Positions 11,690 to 22,439 of a DNA stretch of 64,000 bases are shown here, piece after piece. Every line of letters begins with the position of its first letter. Within the stretch, counting starts at the first letter, position 1. Source of the stretch: Scylla paramamosain (taxonomy: Eukaryota; Arthropoda; Malacostraca; Decapoda; Portunidae); contig NW_026973708.1 of assembly GCF_035594125.1 (NCBI RefSeq), forward strand, positions 561,001 through 625,000, in the 5' to 3' direction. The position numbers and the translations under genes were made by a program. A model generated the notes under the pieces. That model ran no database searches. It was not told where the DNA came from and saw only the letters and a program-made list of their open reading frames with translations.

Positions 11690-11854
11690 ACAGACAGACC
11701 TCAATGACAGCGTGGTGAGCGAGGAGGGGGAGTCAACCAGCAGAGTAGGGGAGCATGACCCCTACTTTGAACCAGTGGTGACCTTGCTGGAGGTCTTCGT
11801 GGTTAGTGATGATGACCAGGAGGAGGAAATGATGAGACTGAGTTTCGAGATCAG
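11690..11854 (+). CDS. RanBP1-like Ran-binding domain, exon A
   Basis: After the (CT)n-CAG acceptor, one frame reads [14 protein letters not shown], then [11 protein letters not shown] and [10 protein letters not shown]. It ends FEIR split in phase 2 at AG|GTCAGG. HDPxFEPVV followed by an acidic stretch is the opening of the Ran-binding domain of RanBP1/RanBP2-type proteins, which bind Ran-GTP and assist its hydrolysis in nuclear transport. The match extends into the next exon in a compatible splice phase. Upstream exons are not identified. The residue after the FEPVV block (LLEVFVV) differs from the usual pattern, so this may be a diverged or decaying copy. Confidence 0.6.
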
Positions 11855-12048
11855 GTCAGGTTAATAATGGTGTTATTTTTTTATTATTATTATTCTTGTG
11901 AGTTTTTTATTGGTTTATTATTTTATTGAGAAATGTTGGTAGTTTTGCTGTTTCTTATTGTTAGGTGAGGTCAGATCAGGTCAAGTACTGATGGTAATTT
12001 TGCTGTTTTATCATTGTTAGGTCAGGTCAGGTTTTCTTATTGCAGGTA

Positions 12049-12109
<61 letters not shown>

Positions 12110-12248
12110 GATCACCTGAAGATCCGCCACCCCACAGGGATCACCTGAAGATCCGCCACCCCAGATTGTCTCACCTGAAGATCCGCCACCCCGAGTGCGG
12201 CTGGGGTGGTTGATCTTCAGGTGATCCATAATAATAATAATAATAATA

Positions 12249-12323
<75 letters not shown>

Positions 12324-12491
12324 TTTATTTTCTCTCAATCTATGTTTTCTTTCTTACTTTCCTCCTCCTCCTCCTCCTCCTCCTCCTCCTCCTCCTCTTC
12401 TTGTTCTTCACATAACTTCTCTTCATTTTATTAACCTAACCTAACATGCAGACAGTGCCAGCCTAACGTAACCTCCCCCCCCCACCAGCAG
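11855..12491 (+). other. Intron of RanBP1-like gene with hairpin-prone AAT/ATT repeats
   Basis: The intron carries GTCAGGTCAGG-type repeats (11,853-12,032) and two near-copies of a TTTTGCTGTTT...TTGTTAGGT segment. It also carries the AAT/ATT inverted structure, a (CCT)n tract (12,361-12,398) and TAACCTAACCTAAC (about 12,431). The acceptor is CACCAGCAG, a NAGNAG pair, and both AGs keep the reading frame. Confidence 0.5.
12048..12323. repeat. (AAT)n ... (ATT)n inverted structure with 23-bp repeats
   Basis: (TAA)n at 12,048-12,108 faces (TTA)n at 12,227-12,323. Between them, a unit containing TCACCTGAAGATCCGCCACC occurs three times in direct orientation (about 12,111, 12,139, 12,170). It occurs once inverted near 12,200-12,226 as GTTGATCTTCAGGTGATCC. 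The whole can fold as one long hairpin. Confidence 0.85.
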
Positions 12492-12594
12492 GCAGTACAA
12501 GCTGTTTCATTATCACACCTCTGAGTCGCCCCCACAGTGGAAGGAACGGGGCATGGGGGCCATTAACATTCTGAGGAACAAGCAGAAGAAGGCT
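12492..12594 (+). CDS. RanBP1-like Ran-binding domain, exon B
   Basis: The exon completes the split Arg codon and reads QYKLFHYHTSESPPQWKERG then MGAINILRNKQKKA. It ends in phase 0 at GCT|GTAAGT, a strong donor. PQWKERGxGxxxxLR is the hallmark of the Ran-binding domain (WKERG motif), and KLFHY matches the preceding strand. The normal follow-on segment of the domain (a Met-Arg-Arg-Asp type region) is not found immediately downstream. The next possible exon, 12,821-12,847, adds only VEFVQQQN before a stop. The domain is therefore incomplete as seen. Confidence 0.65.
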
Positions 12595-12614
12595 GTAAGT
12601 GGTTGGGTTAGGTT

Positions 12615-12641
12615 TATGTGTGTGTGTGTGTGTGTGTGTGT
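12615..12641. repeat. (GT)n microsatellite
   Basis: About 13 GT units in the intron after exon B. Confidence 0.9.
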
Positions 12642-12820
12642 TGACTGGGCTGTCTCATATGGGATTACCAGCCTAATATTGTGACAGACAGACAAGCAGA
12701 AAGACAGACAGATAGATTATTATCACTATATTATTACCAGTCATTAATTCAAATAGATAGATTATTATTATTGTTATTATTATTTTATCACCAGCCATTA
12801 ATTCTCTCCTTATTTTTCAG

Positions 12821-12847
12821 GTGGAGTTTGTTCAGCAGCAGAATTAA
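12821..12847 (+). CDS. Possible terminal exon of RanBP1-like gene
   Basis: The acceptor TTATTTTTCAG is good and the phase (0) matches exon B. It encodes VEFVQQQN and a TAA stop. This would truncate the Ran-binding domain to roughly half its normal length, so the gene is either an unusual short form, a pseudogene, or continues through an alternative exon I cannot identify. Confidence 0.3.
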   Translation: MEFVQQQN

Positions 12848-12984
12848 TGCCAGTGGTTGAGTTCAGATCCTCCAAGACACACACACACACACACAGCAGC
12901 CCCTCCACCTCCCCACAGCCCTCCACAGCCCCTGACACAGCATCTGACACAGCCCCTTCACAGAACACCACATACCTCACACAT
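12848..12984. other. CA/CCT-rich sequence split by a LINE insertion
   Basis: A C/A-rich stretch with CACAGCCCCTCCAC-type repeats continues on the other side of the CR1-like insertion (13,590-13,720). The LINE therefore landed within one repeat-rich segment. Confidence 0.5.
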
Positions 12985-13584
12985 ACATAAGAACATAAGA
13001 ACATAAGAAATAAGGGAAGCTGCAAGAAGCGACCAGGCTTACACGTGGCAGTCCCTGTATGAAATATACCTACCTATTTCCATCTGTTATCCCCATCCAT
13101 AAACTTGTCTAATCTTCTCTTAAAGCTCTCTAGTGTCCTAGCACTAACAACATGATTACTGAGTCCGTTCCACTCATCTACCACTCTTTTTGAGAACAAT
13201 TTTTTTCCTATCTCCATCCTAAACCCAAATTTTTCAAGCTTGTACCCATTATTTCTTGTTCTACCCTGGTTGCTGATCCTAAGAATTTTGCCTACATCCC
13301 CCTTGTTATAACCCTTATACCACTCAAAGACTTCTATCAGGTCCCCTCTTAACCTACGTATCTCTAAAGAATGTAAATTTAACAGCTTCAACCTCGCCTC
13401 GTAAGGAATACTCCTCATCCCCTGTATCCTTTTAGTCATTCTCCTCTGTACTGATTCTAATAGACCTATATCTTTCCTGTAATGTGGGGACCAGAACTGC
13501 ACAGCGTAGTCTAGATGAGGTCTGACCAGCGCCAAGTATAACTTTAATATTACTTCCGGCCTTCTACTTTTAACACTCCTAAAA
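12985..13584 (-). mobile_element. CR1-like LINE 3' end, about 600 bp
   Basis: On the minus strand the last part of a LINE polyprotein reads LKLYLALVRPHLDYAVQFWS, LLESVQRRMTKRI, then near the end RRLDKFMDGDNRWK and a stop at 13,074-13,076. LVRPHLxYxVQFWSP is typical of CR1-group elements. The 3' UTR is about 70 bp and ends in three copies of an 8-bp unit (TTATGTTC on the minus strand), as CR1 elements end in short tandem octamers. The copy is 5'-truncated within the ORF. It is the longest member of a dispersed 3'-end family seen at least nine times in the window. Confidence 0.85.
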
Positions 13585-13872
13585 ATCACACACACCACAG
13601 GAGCCTCACAAACAGTCTCACAGCCTTCACAAGCAGCCCCACACTCCACCACAGACACACCAGACCCACAGCCCTTCACCTCACCCACTTCCCAGCCCCC
13701 CACAGCCCCCCGGCCACCACAGATGAAGTCAAAGGGAGGGACTGTGGCTTCACCCAGCCAGCCAGGACAGCCTACAGAGAGGGGGTAGTCCCAGTCAAGT
13801 CACAAAATATAGGCTTGGTTCTTCCTACAGTTTGAAGTCAATGATTGGACAGGTTCTCTTTGTTTACTTGTT

Positions 13873-14008
<136 letters not shown>

Positions 14009-14094
14009 GCCCTTCACTATTGTTAGGTAATAATTGCAGTAACAGCAGTAGTCATAGTTATTATTGTATGTCTTTTTAGCACTCAAGAACAGTG

Positions 14095-14345
14095 TAGCAG
14101 TAGTAGTAGTAGTAGTAGTTGGCAGGAATTAAGTATAGTATTAAATATATTCTGATCCTGATTTGTGTTGCAGGCCAGACAGCTTAGTGGCAGAGCTGCA
14201 GGTGGTCCTCGTCAGCTTCCTGGTGGCACAGGTGTAGGATGGCTGGGAGCAGTGGAGGTGCCTGATGGGGCAGCTGTGCCGGGAAGAGGGGCTGCTACTG
14301 CTGCTGCTGCTGCTGCTACTGCTGCTGGGGAGAGCCACACTTGTA
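14095..14345 (+). other. Unassigned open segment with (CTG)n
   Basis: A (GTA)n tract (14,097-14,119) is followed by a TTGTGTTGCAG acceptor-like site at 14,173 and an open segment to about 14,346 (TATG|GTAAGC donor-like). One frame is Ala/Gly-rich through a CTG repeat (14,292-14,330). It has the form of an exon, but no domain is recognised, so I do not assign it. Confidence 0.25.
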
Positions 14346-14438
14346 TGGTAAGCTTCTCTCACTCCTTCTCTAACAGGTTAATGAGGTTGTTGTTGTCGTC
14401 GTTGTTGATGTATTTTTTGTTTTTCTCTATATAAAATT

Positions 14439-14439
<1 letters not shown>

Positions 14440-14516
<77 letters not shown>
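14440..14516. repeat. (CT)n microsatellite
   Basis: About 76 bp of CT. Confidence 0.95.
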
Positions 14517-14521
<5 letters not shown>

Positions 14522-14666
14522 AGCTTAGTGGTAGTGGTAGTAATAACAGTAGGAGTAGCAGCATTAGTAGTAGTAGGAACACCATACACTTAACACTCCC
14601 AACTCTCCCTTCCAGACCCTAGTAGTAGCAGCAGTAGTAGTATCAACACTAACCACTCATTATTTC

Positions 14667-15266
14667 TCTACTGGTGATCTTCTGGCTTTCCTTACTGAGT
14701 CTTGGTCATCCTCTTTAAGAGATTTTGGTGAAACTTTTGCTGTTGCCTTGGACATATCAAAAGCTTTTGATAGAGTCTGTCACAAAGCTTTCATTTCAAA
14801 CTATCCTCCTACGGCTTCTATCCATCTCTCTGTAACTTCATCTCAAGTTTTCTTTCTGACCATTCTATTGATGCTGTGGTAGACGGTCACTGTTCTTCTC
14901 CTAAATCTATTAACGGTGGTGTTCCTCAGGGTTCTGTCCTGTCACCACTCTTCCTATTATTCATCAGTGACTTTCTAAAACCAAACTTGTTGTCCTATGC
15001 ACTCCTATACTGATGATACCACTCTACACTTATCCATGTCTTTTCATAGACGTCCAACCCTTCAGGAAATAAACAGTTCACGCAGGGAAGCCACAGAATG
15101 CCTCACTTCTGATCTCTCTAAAATCTCTGACTGGGGCAGACCAAACTAGTTATTGCTCACTGCCTAAAAAAAATCAATTCTTCCATTTATCACCTCGACA
15201 CAACCTTCCAGACAACTATCCCCTCTTCTTCAATGACACTCAGCTGTCCTCCTCTTCTACACTGCC
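14667..15266 (+). mobile_element. Jockey/CR1-like LINE, internal RT fragment (copy 1)
   Basis: This matches by eye the reverse-transcriptase part of the longer copies at 18,736-21,395 and 32,659-35,900. It starts at CTACTGGTGATCTTCTGG, includes the DISKAFDRV motif-A region (14,750-14,775) and the YTDDTTLHL-like motif-C region (about 15,007-15,040), and stops within TCAATGACACTCAGCTG. Frameshifts and stops interrupt it. Both ends are internal to the element, so this is a deletion remnant. Confidence 0.85.
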
Positions 15267-15269
15267 ACA

Positions 15270-16573
15270 CTCCCCTGCCTGTTTTCCCTTGGTACAAGCT
15301 TCTCATGTGATCGCTCACCCATAATTCTCCTCACATAATGGGTTCTGGCAAGCTTGACAGTGAAGAAAAGTGTTGCGATGGTGTTTGTTCAAGAAGGGAT
15401 CAGTAATTGTGAGACAGGAAGGAAGATGGCAAATTCAGAAGCAGCCATCATCTGGGTGGCGGACGGAGGCCGCTCACCCCCGGTCATCCTGCAGCTCACA
15501 GGCCTCTTCTGACCAGGAGAAAGATGGCGTGGCAATTAAGTGTTCACCATGCATGTGTTTTGTCAACTTATTATTCCTGTATCTGTCTTCCTTTTTTGCC
15601 CTTAGACTTTCTCTCAGGAGTGGCAGCTGTGCCCAGCCCTGGTACAGCCCTGGCCACTTGTGTCACAGCTGTCTGTGATCTCCCCGTCTTCTTTCCAGAC
15701 CCATGGTTACTGACCTCGACTCAAACACCATCATGGCACTCTCTTCCCTGTTAAACTTGCCGGGATCCATTGTAATGTAAGGGGTATTGAATGTGAGCGA
15801 TGAAACAAGAAGGTAGTGGCAAGGGGGAAATGTACAGGGGAGCGCAGGAGAGACGCCTCTCTCCACTGTGCCTGACAGTCTCTCAGTGATTGAAAGACTG
15901 AGCATAACATCTTCAGGGCACGTGAGTTGCCATGTATGACAATTTGGCACTTTTTCCATGTCTTCTTATTTGAGTAGACATATCATATCTTGTCATAGTG
16001 AAAAGTCTAGTTTATCCTGTATGTGGAGACCTTCAAGTTACAATACAGCCCACTGCTTTAAGAGTTAAATGTGCATGTCAGTGTTTTCTGTCGTGCCTTC
16101 TTTGCTGTGTAATGTGGTGAAATGGTTAAATTCTGGACTGAGTTGTGAGTCATGCAGCAGGAGTATAGATGTGTGTCTTCCCCGCAGGTGGTAACACGGA
16201 GAGGAAGTGGAAGAAAGCTTGGAACGCTCCCATAACTCAGGAGCAAGAGGTACACCATACTGGAACCTTGTGACTGACAGGTGGCTGTGACTGCAGGAAC
16301 CAATTCATGTGAACACTGTGTTTTGTTGCTACACTTGAGAATCCTCTATCCTAAATTTAAAAATCTAAGATTTTAATTGTGTCATGTTTTGTCACATTTT
16401 TTTTGCCCCACCAAAAAATTGATAACCAGAGCTTGATTTACTGCCATGGGAGGTATCAGAAATTGGCAAGTTGTTATTCAAAAAAAACTGGGGAAATCTA
16501 AAATCTGTACCACTCACTCCAACAATTTTGGATAAGGAATCCTCAACTGTATGTAATCAGAGTATTGTTGAGA

Positions 16574-16575
<2 letters not shown>
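15270..16575. other. Unassigned 1.3-kb stretch
   Basis: No product is recognised. A short open frame from ATG at 15,379 (reading MVFVQEGISNCETGRKM) ends at TGA near 15,508. A possible exon-like piece follows CCCCGCAG at about 16,187. Neither has domain support. The rest shows no repeats. Confidence 0.3.

Positions 16576-16576
<1 letters not shown>

Positions 16577-16643
<67 letters not shown>
16577..16643. repeat. (GT)n microsatellite
   Basis: About 33 GT units. Confidence 0.95.
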
Positions 16644-16646
<3 letters not shown>

Positions 16647-16669
16647 AATCCTTATGTATGTATGTGCAG

Positions 16670-16797
16670 GATAAGAGGAAAGTTGTTAATAAGATTAGTA
16701 AATGCATGGAGGAGAGGCGTGCTCTTACCAAGATTAGAAGAACAGCAAGTGTGAAAATAGTGGTACAGGATAGCAAGAGAGGCAGTGTGTGGGCTGG
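16670..16797 (+). other. Exon-like open segment, unrecognised
   Basis: Bounded by TATGTGCAG and GCTGG|GTAAGT, with an open frame reading DKRKVVNKISKCMEERRALT, then KIRRTASVKIVV. It is basic and could be an exon or a decayed LINE thumb region. I do not recognise it. Confidence 0.25.
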
Positions 16798-16799
16798 GT

Positions 16800-17240
16800 A
16801 AGTGCACGTGTGGTACTTTTATTAAGAATGACTAGGATGGATGAGCATTACCGGTGAGGCGTGTTGTGTGTGTTACTGAAGAGGGTTAGAAGGAATGGTT
16901 TGCAGTGATCAGTGTGAAATAAGAGATGTGTAGCTTGGGTTTTTTGTTGAGAGATGTGCACGTGAAAGGTGTTTGGCGAAAAATAAGGATGTTTTTTTGA
17001 GGAATTTATGGATATAAAAAGATAAGATATGGAAGAGTTGTGGGTTGTTTGAGGATTGTTTTGGCCAGGTGATGGGCTGTTAAAGGGAGTGAAATGTTTG
17101 TAAAAAGTAAAAAGCCAGCATTTGAGTGATAGAATTAGTGTGTATGTGTGATACAGGTTCACGTCTTCATAACTATCCATTTTCCCCAAATTGCGTTACT
17201 CTTTTGCAGATCTCACTTGTGTTGGCTAACATTCTGTCTG
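16800..17240. other. Unassigned stretch
   Basis: About 440 bp with no gene, RNA or transposon feature that I can identify. Confidence 0.3.
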
Positions 17241-17276
17241 CAGTCAGTCCGGTAGTGCCATGTTGCAGGCTCTGAC

Positions 17277-17412
17277 GTCAGGAAGAGCCAAATGGAGGGT
17301 GTGTCTACAGCCAGTACTGGGTGTGCTGCTGCTGTACAAGTGCCCAGGAAGAGCCAAATGGAGGGTGTGTCTACAGCCAGTACTGGGTGTGCTGCTGCTG
17401 TACAAGTGCCCC
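17277..17412 (+). repeat. 67-bp tandem duplication
   Basis: A segment starting GGAAGAGCCAAATGGAGGG and ending GTACAAGTGCCC occurs twice in direct tandem with no visible difference. It lies in an open frame (17,260-17,493, ending in TAA) where the duplicated peptide includes RAKWRVCLQPVLGVLLLYKC. AATAAA follows at 17,489. The frame is kept only across the first junction and has no known domain. Confidence 0.75.
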
Positions 17413-17589
17413 AAGCCAGCTGACTCCACCAGTGTATTATCTAGTCCAGGTTGCATTGCTGTGTATGACTTGTATGTATGTCTTTGCCAATAAATAAATT
17501 TGTGACTACTATTATATATGTGAAATAAATATATAGTTTGCTAACAATGTGCTGGTATAGTGTAAAATAAATATTTGGTGGTAACAATT

Positions 17590-17760
17590 CATGCCCTCAA
17601 GGTAATAAAAAAAAAGTGCCAGGATTGGCCCAAGGCCCAAAAATAAAGTTTAAGGTATGATTTGCACAGAAGCCCCATCCCAACGACACCAGTTGCTGGG
17701 ACAGGGCTTCTATGCGTTTTTTTTTGAGGGCATGACCTGTACTCTGCCTGAAACTTTATT
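17590..17760. repeat. Nested inverted repeat (hairpin)
   Basis: CATGCCCTCAA (17,590-17,600) pairs with TTGAGGGCATG (17,724-17,734). Inside it, AGAAGCCC (17,669) pairs with GGGCTTCT (17,704). AAATAAAGTTT (17,641) pairs with AAACTTTATTT (about 17,751). It may be a degenerate hairpin element. Confidence 0.6.
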
Positions 17761-17879
17761 TACACAAGATGGAATACTGAATGTTTATTGTTTTACTGTG
17801 AATGTTAAGTGAATAAATACACAACAGGATAATAAACATGGCACTTGTTTTCTTTAATACTGAAGTGCTGGAATGTACA

Positions 17880-18735
17880 AAACTTGTCCCAAGCCTGAAT
17901 GAAGGTGGTGAATGAAGGTGGTGGTGGTGGTGGTGCTTGTTGAGTACAGAAGAGAGGGACTTCCTACATTCTTCCTTCCCAGACTGGAGTGGATTGGAGA
18001 ACATTTGCAGCAGGGTCTCGGAGTAACAACACTTGCAGATTCTTGTGTCTTTGTGTCAACTTGAGTGAGGAGCAAACTCTTCCTGGTGAAACTGCCCACA
18101 ACTCTTGTGCCTCTGCAGGTGTTGAAGGTTGCCTGTTGGTCCTGCCACGACTTAAGGGAATTTCACGCGTTCTTCCTGCCGTCAACTGCTTGACAGTCTT
18201 CCTCCTGCTTAAAATTCTTGCCACACTCTTCTTACTGCAACTTGACTCTTCCTTGATTGCAATGAAAACTCTTGTACCAGGACCTCTGTTTTGTCCTGAC
18301 AATACTTAACACCTCTTGTAGGGCTTGAAGGCTTGAAGGTCGTGATGCTCGGCCTCTCTTCCTGGTGAAGCTTGATTCCCCAATTGCAATGGAGTATGTC
18401 AGGCCCAGCGTGACAGCACTATTTGATAACCAGATGCCAATATTGCAGAAGCAGGTGCTGATAGAGATTCCTGCAGGCTGTTCATAGGATGGTGAAGTGG
18501 AAGCCACACACTTCACACCTGCAAGGAATACAGACCATTAGTTCCTAGACACGAAGTTTGTTGTATGTGCTGAGATTCCTTGTAATGTGTTTGATAACTG
18601 ATTCCCTACAAAACTCCAAACAAAAATACGTCTCTCTTAGGCATAGGAGATGTGCCAAGATTCCCTAAAAAAATTAAGACTACACAAGAAATATCATAGG
18701 AAAACGGAAAAAGTTTGACAAGCACTGCACAAGCA
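17880..18735. other. Unassigned stretch
   Basis: A (GGT)n run lies at 17,917-17,935. Open frames on both strands (17,964-18,302 -, 17,989-18,309 +) have no recognised domain. The sequence is complex and could hold an exon, but nothing supports a call. Confidence 0.3.
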
Positions 18736-21395
18736 CTTTCAAACTAAATTTATCTGTGCTGTATACCTTTCACCTAACTCTTCTGACTATAAGAAATTCT
18801 TTGTGACTACTTAACTTCCAAAGTGGAGCACATTCTGACCCTCTTCCCTTTTGCAGAGATCTCCATTCTTGGAGACTTCAATGTTCACCACCAGCTTTGG
18901 CTTTCCTCTCCCTTCACTGACCATCCTGGTGAACTAGCCTTCAACTTTGCTATCCTCCATGACCTAGAGCAATTGGTGCAACACCCTACTCGTATTCCTG
19001 ACCGTCTTGGAGATACGCTCAACATTCTTGACCTTTTCCTGACCTCTAATCTTTCTGTTTATGCCGTCACCCTTTCTTCTCCATTGGGCTCCTCCGATCA
19101 CAATCTCATATCTGTATCTTGTCCTATCGCTCCAATCCCTCCTCAAGATCCCCCTAAGTGAAAGTGCCTCTGGCGTTTTGCCTCTGCTAGTTGAGAGGAC
19201 CTGAGGAGGTATTTTGCTGATTTTCCTAAGAATGACTACTGCTTCCATGTCCCGTCTTTGTGTGCTGAGCGCATAACAGAGGTGATAGTGTCTGGCATGG
19301 AGGCGTACATTACTCACTCTCTTTCTCGACCTAAACCTTCCAAACCTCGGTTTAACACAGCTTGTTCTCGTGCTATACATGATAGAGAGGTACCCCACAA
19401 AAGGTACTTAAACCTTCCATCATCAGTATCTCATGCACTTTATATTTCTGCCCCGAACCATGCCAAGTCTGATCTCCAACTAGCCAAAAACTCCTTCATT
19501 AACAGAAAGTGTCAAAACCTTTCAAGATCTAACTCCCCTAGTAACTTCTGGCATCTAGCCTAAAATATCTCCAATAACTTTGCTTCTTCTTTCCCTCCTT
19601 TATTTCAATCAGATGACACCACTGCTATCACATCCATTTCTAAAGCTGAACTCTTTGCTCAAACCTTTGCTAAAAACTCTATCTTGGATAATTCTGGGTT
19701 TGTTCCTTCCTCTCCTCCACCCACTGACTACTTCATGCTACCTATTAACATTTTTCGCAATGATGTTTTCCATGTCCTCGCTGGCCTAAACCCTCGGAAG
19801 GCTTATGGACCTGATGGGGTCCCTCCTATTGTTCTCCGAAACTGTGCCTCCGTGCTTGCACCTTGCCTAGTCAAACTCTTTCAGCTCTGTCTGTCAACAT
19901 CTACCTCCTTCTTGCTGGAAGTTTGCCTACATTCAGCCTGTTCCTAAAAAGGGTGACCGTTCTAATCCCTCAAACTACCGTCCTATTGCTTTAATATCCT
20001 GCCAATCCAAAGTTTTTGAATCTATCCTCAATAGGAAGATTCTTAAACATCTATCACTTCACAACCTTCTATCTGATCTCCAGTATGGGTTCCATCAAGG
20101 CCGCTCTACTGGTGATCTTCTGGCTTTCCTTACTGAGTCTTGGTCATCCTCTTTGAGAGATTTTGGTGAAACTTTTGCTGTTGCCTTGGACATATCAAAA
20201 GCTTTTGATAGAGTCTGGCACAAAGCTTTGATTTCCAGACTACCCTCCTACAGCTTCTATCCTCTCTATAACTTCATCTCAAGTTTCCTTTCTGACCGTT
20301 CTATTGCTACTGTGGTAGACGATCACTGATCTCCTAAATCTATTAACAGTGGTGTTCCTCTGGGTTCTGTCCTGTCACCCACTCTCTTCTTATTATTCAT
20401 TAATGATCTTCTAAACCAAACTTCTTGTCCTATCCACTCCTACGCTGATGATACCACCCTGCACTTTTCCACGTCTTTTCGTAGACGTCCAACACTTCAG
20501 GAAGTAAACATTTCACGCAGGGAAGCCACAGAACGCTTGACTTCTGATCTTTCTAAAATTTCTGATTCGGGTAGAACAAACTTGATATTGTTCAATGCCT
20601 CAAAAACTCAATTCCTCCATCTATCAACTCAACACAACCTTCCAGACAACTATCCCCTCTTCTTCAATGACATTCAACTATCCCCCTCTTCTACACTGAA
20701 CATCCTCGGTCTGTCCTTTACTTATAATCTGAACTGGAAACTTCACATCTCATCTCTAGCTAAAACAGCTTCTATGAAGTTAGGTGTTCTGAGACGTCTC
20801 CGCCAGTTTTTCTGACCCTCCCAGCTACTAACTCTGTACAAGATCCTTATCCGTCCATGTATGGAGTATGCTTCACATGTCTGGGGGGTTCCACTCATAC
20901 TGCTCTTTTAGACAGGGTGGAATCAAAAGCTTTTCGTCTCATCAACTTCTCTCCTCTAACTGACTGTCTTCAGCCTCTCTCTAACCGCCGCAATGTTGCA
21001 TCTCTAGCTGTCTTCTACCGCTATTTTCATGCTAACTGTTCTTCTGATCTTACTAACTGCATGCCTCCTCTCCTCCCATGGCCTCGCTGTACAAGACTTT
21101 CATCTTTCTCTCACCCCTATTCTGTCCACCTCTCTAACGCAAGAGTTAACCAGTATTCTCAATCATTCATCCCTTTCTCTGGTAAACTCTGGAACTCCCT
21201 GCTTGCTTCTGTATTTTCACCTTCCTATGACTTGAATTCCTTCAAGAGGGAGGTTTCAAGACACTTATCCTTCAATTTTTTAACTCCCGGTTTGGAGCCT
21301 TTTATGGGACTGTGGCATTTCAGTGGGCATTTTTTTTTAATTGGATTTTTGTTGCCCTTGGTCAGTGTCCCTCCTACATAGAAAAAAAAAAAAAA
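18736..21395 (+). mobile_element. Jockey/CR1-like LINE, long decayed copy (copy 2)
   Basis: This 2.66-kb copy is truncated at the 5' side inside the endonuclease. Endonuclease residues [17 protein letters not shown] and the [17 protein letters not shown] and [14 protein letters not shown] blocks lie at 18,850-19,130. Reverse-transcriptase blocks follow: ARKAYGPDGVPPIVL region (about 19,790-19,850), DISKAFDRVWHKAL (20,190-20,228), GVPLGSVLSPTLF (about 20,352) and SYADDTTLHFS (20,437-20,470). The C-terminal part (SYDLNSFKREVSRHLSFNF) ends near 21,280, followed by a short 3' UTR and poly(A) at 21,381-21,395. At least five frameshifts or stops break the frame. The second base block of motif B has L for the usual Q. 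Confidence 0.9.
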
Positions 21396-21399
21396 ATGA

Positions 21400-22090
21400 T
21401 GTGAGAACTGGTGCCGAGATTTAATATGAAATGTGTCTAAATTCCATACTGTCACATTCAAGAAACGAAAATTGAAAGAAAGGAAAGCACCGGTTAGAGA
21501 AAATCTGAAAAGTACGGCAGTTTAACGTTTGAAGCCAAGAAATGTGTTTGATAAACATGTCCCTATTATAATTTAAAAGCAAAAATTTGAAGAATGATGT
21601 AGAGTAGAAGAAAACACCAGATAGAAGAAATCTGCATGGCATCACAGAAATTTCAATGACACCACAATATATACACAAGTTTAAAAGATGAACCTGATTA
21701 AAAAAAATGCTATCTCTGCACTCATGAAAAACACAAATAAAAATTTAAAATTTGAAAAGAAGTCATTTTAAACTTTGGCCCACACCTTTTATTAGTTTTA
21801 TTTATAGACAGTTTAAGGTTGCAGAAATACAACAATTTTAAGTGTAGTCCATCGTTTTGAAACCCACTATATAAAGAAAAGGTCAGATAAGGGAAAGAAT
21901 TTTGAAGCCAAATACATGAGCAAATATAGGACAAGAAAATATTTATCAGATGAATAACAAATTAGGAAAAAAAAACTATTTAAAATAAGCCAACTTTGAG
22001 GTGAACCGGGTAAAAAAGAAAATAAATAAAAATAAATAAAAATCTGCTTTAATAGAACAAAGCAGCATTAAAAAAGTCTAATGCAAATTT
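21400..22090. other. AT-rich stretch with weak internal repetition
   Basis: Poor-complexity AT-rich DNA in which segments like AGAAAATCTGAAAAG / AGAAGAAATCTGCAT recur loosely every 120 bp or so. No gene is seen. Confidence 0.35.
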
Positions 22091-22099
22091 AGAATGTAA

Positions 22100-22100
<1 letters not shown>

Positions 22101-22141
<41 letters not shown>
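22101..22141. repeat. (GT)n microsatellite
   Basis: GT repeat followed by a duplicated GAAGGGGTT segment (22,142-22,170). Confidence 0.95.
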
Positions 22142-22144
<3 letters not shown>

Positions 22145-22171
22145 GGGGTTGTGTGTGTGTGTGAAGGGGTT

Positions 22172-22428
22172 ATATTTTTTTTGAGTGCATGACCATACTT
22201 TTGGCTGCCTGACTAGGTTTTTGAGTGCATCACCAGTTTTTTTTAAGTGTCACCAGTTTTTTGAGTGCATCACCAGTTTTTTGAGTGCATCACCAGTTTT
22301 TTTTTGAGTGCACCACCAGGTTTTTGAGTGTCACCAGATTTTTTGAGTGTCACCATTTTTGAGTGTATCACCAGTTTTTTTTTGAGTGTCACCAGATTTT
22401 TGAGTGCATCACCAGTTTTTTTGTCATT
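22172..22428. repeat. ~20-24-bp minisatellite (TTTTTTGAGTGCATCACCAG)
   Basis: About eleven imperfect copies with variable T-run length and partial loss of the GCAT part. The Thr/Lys-rich minus-strand open frame is a repeat translation. Confidence 0.9.
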
Positions 22429-22439
22429 AATATTTTGTG

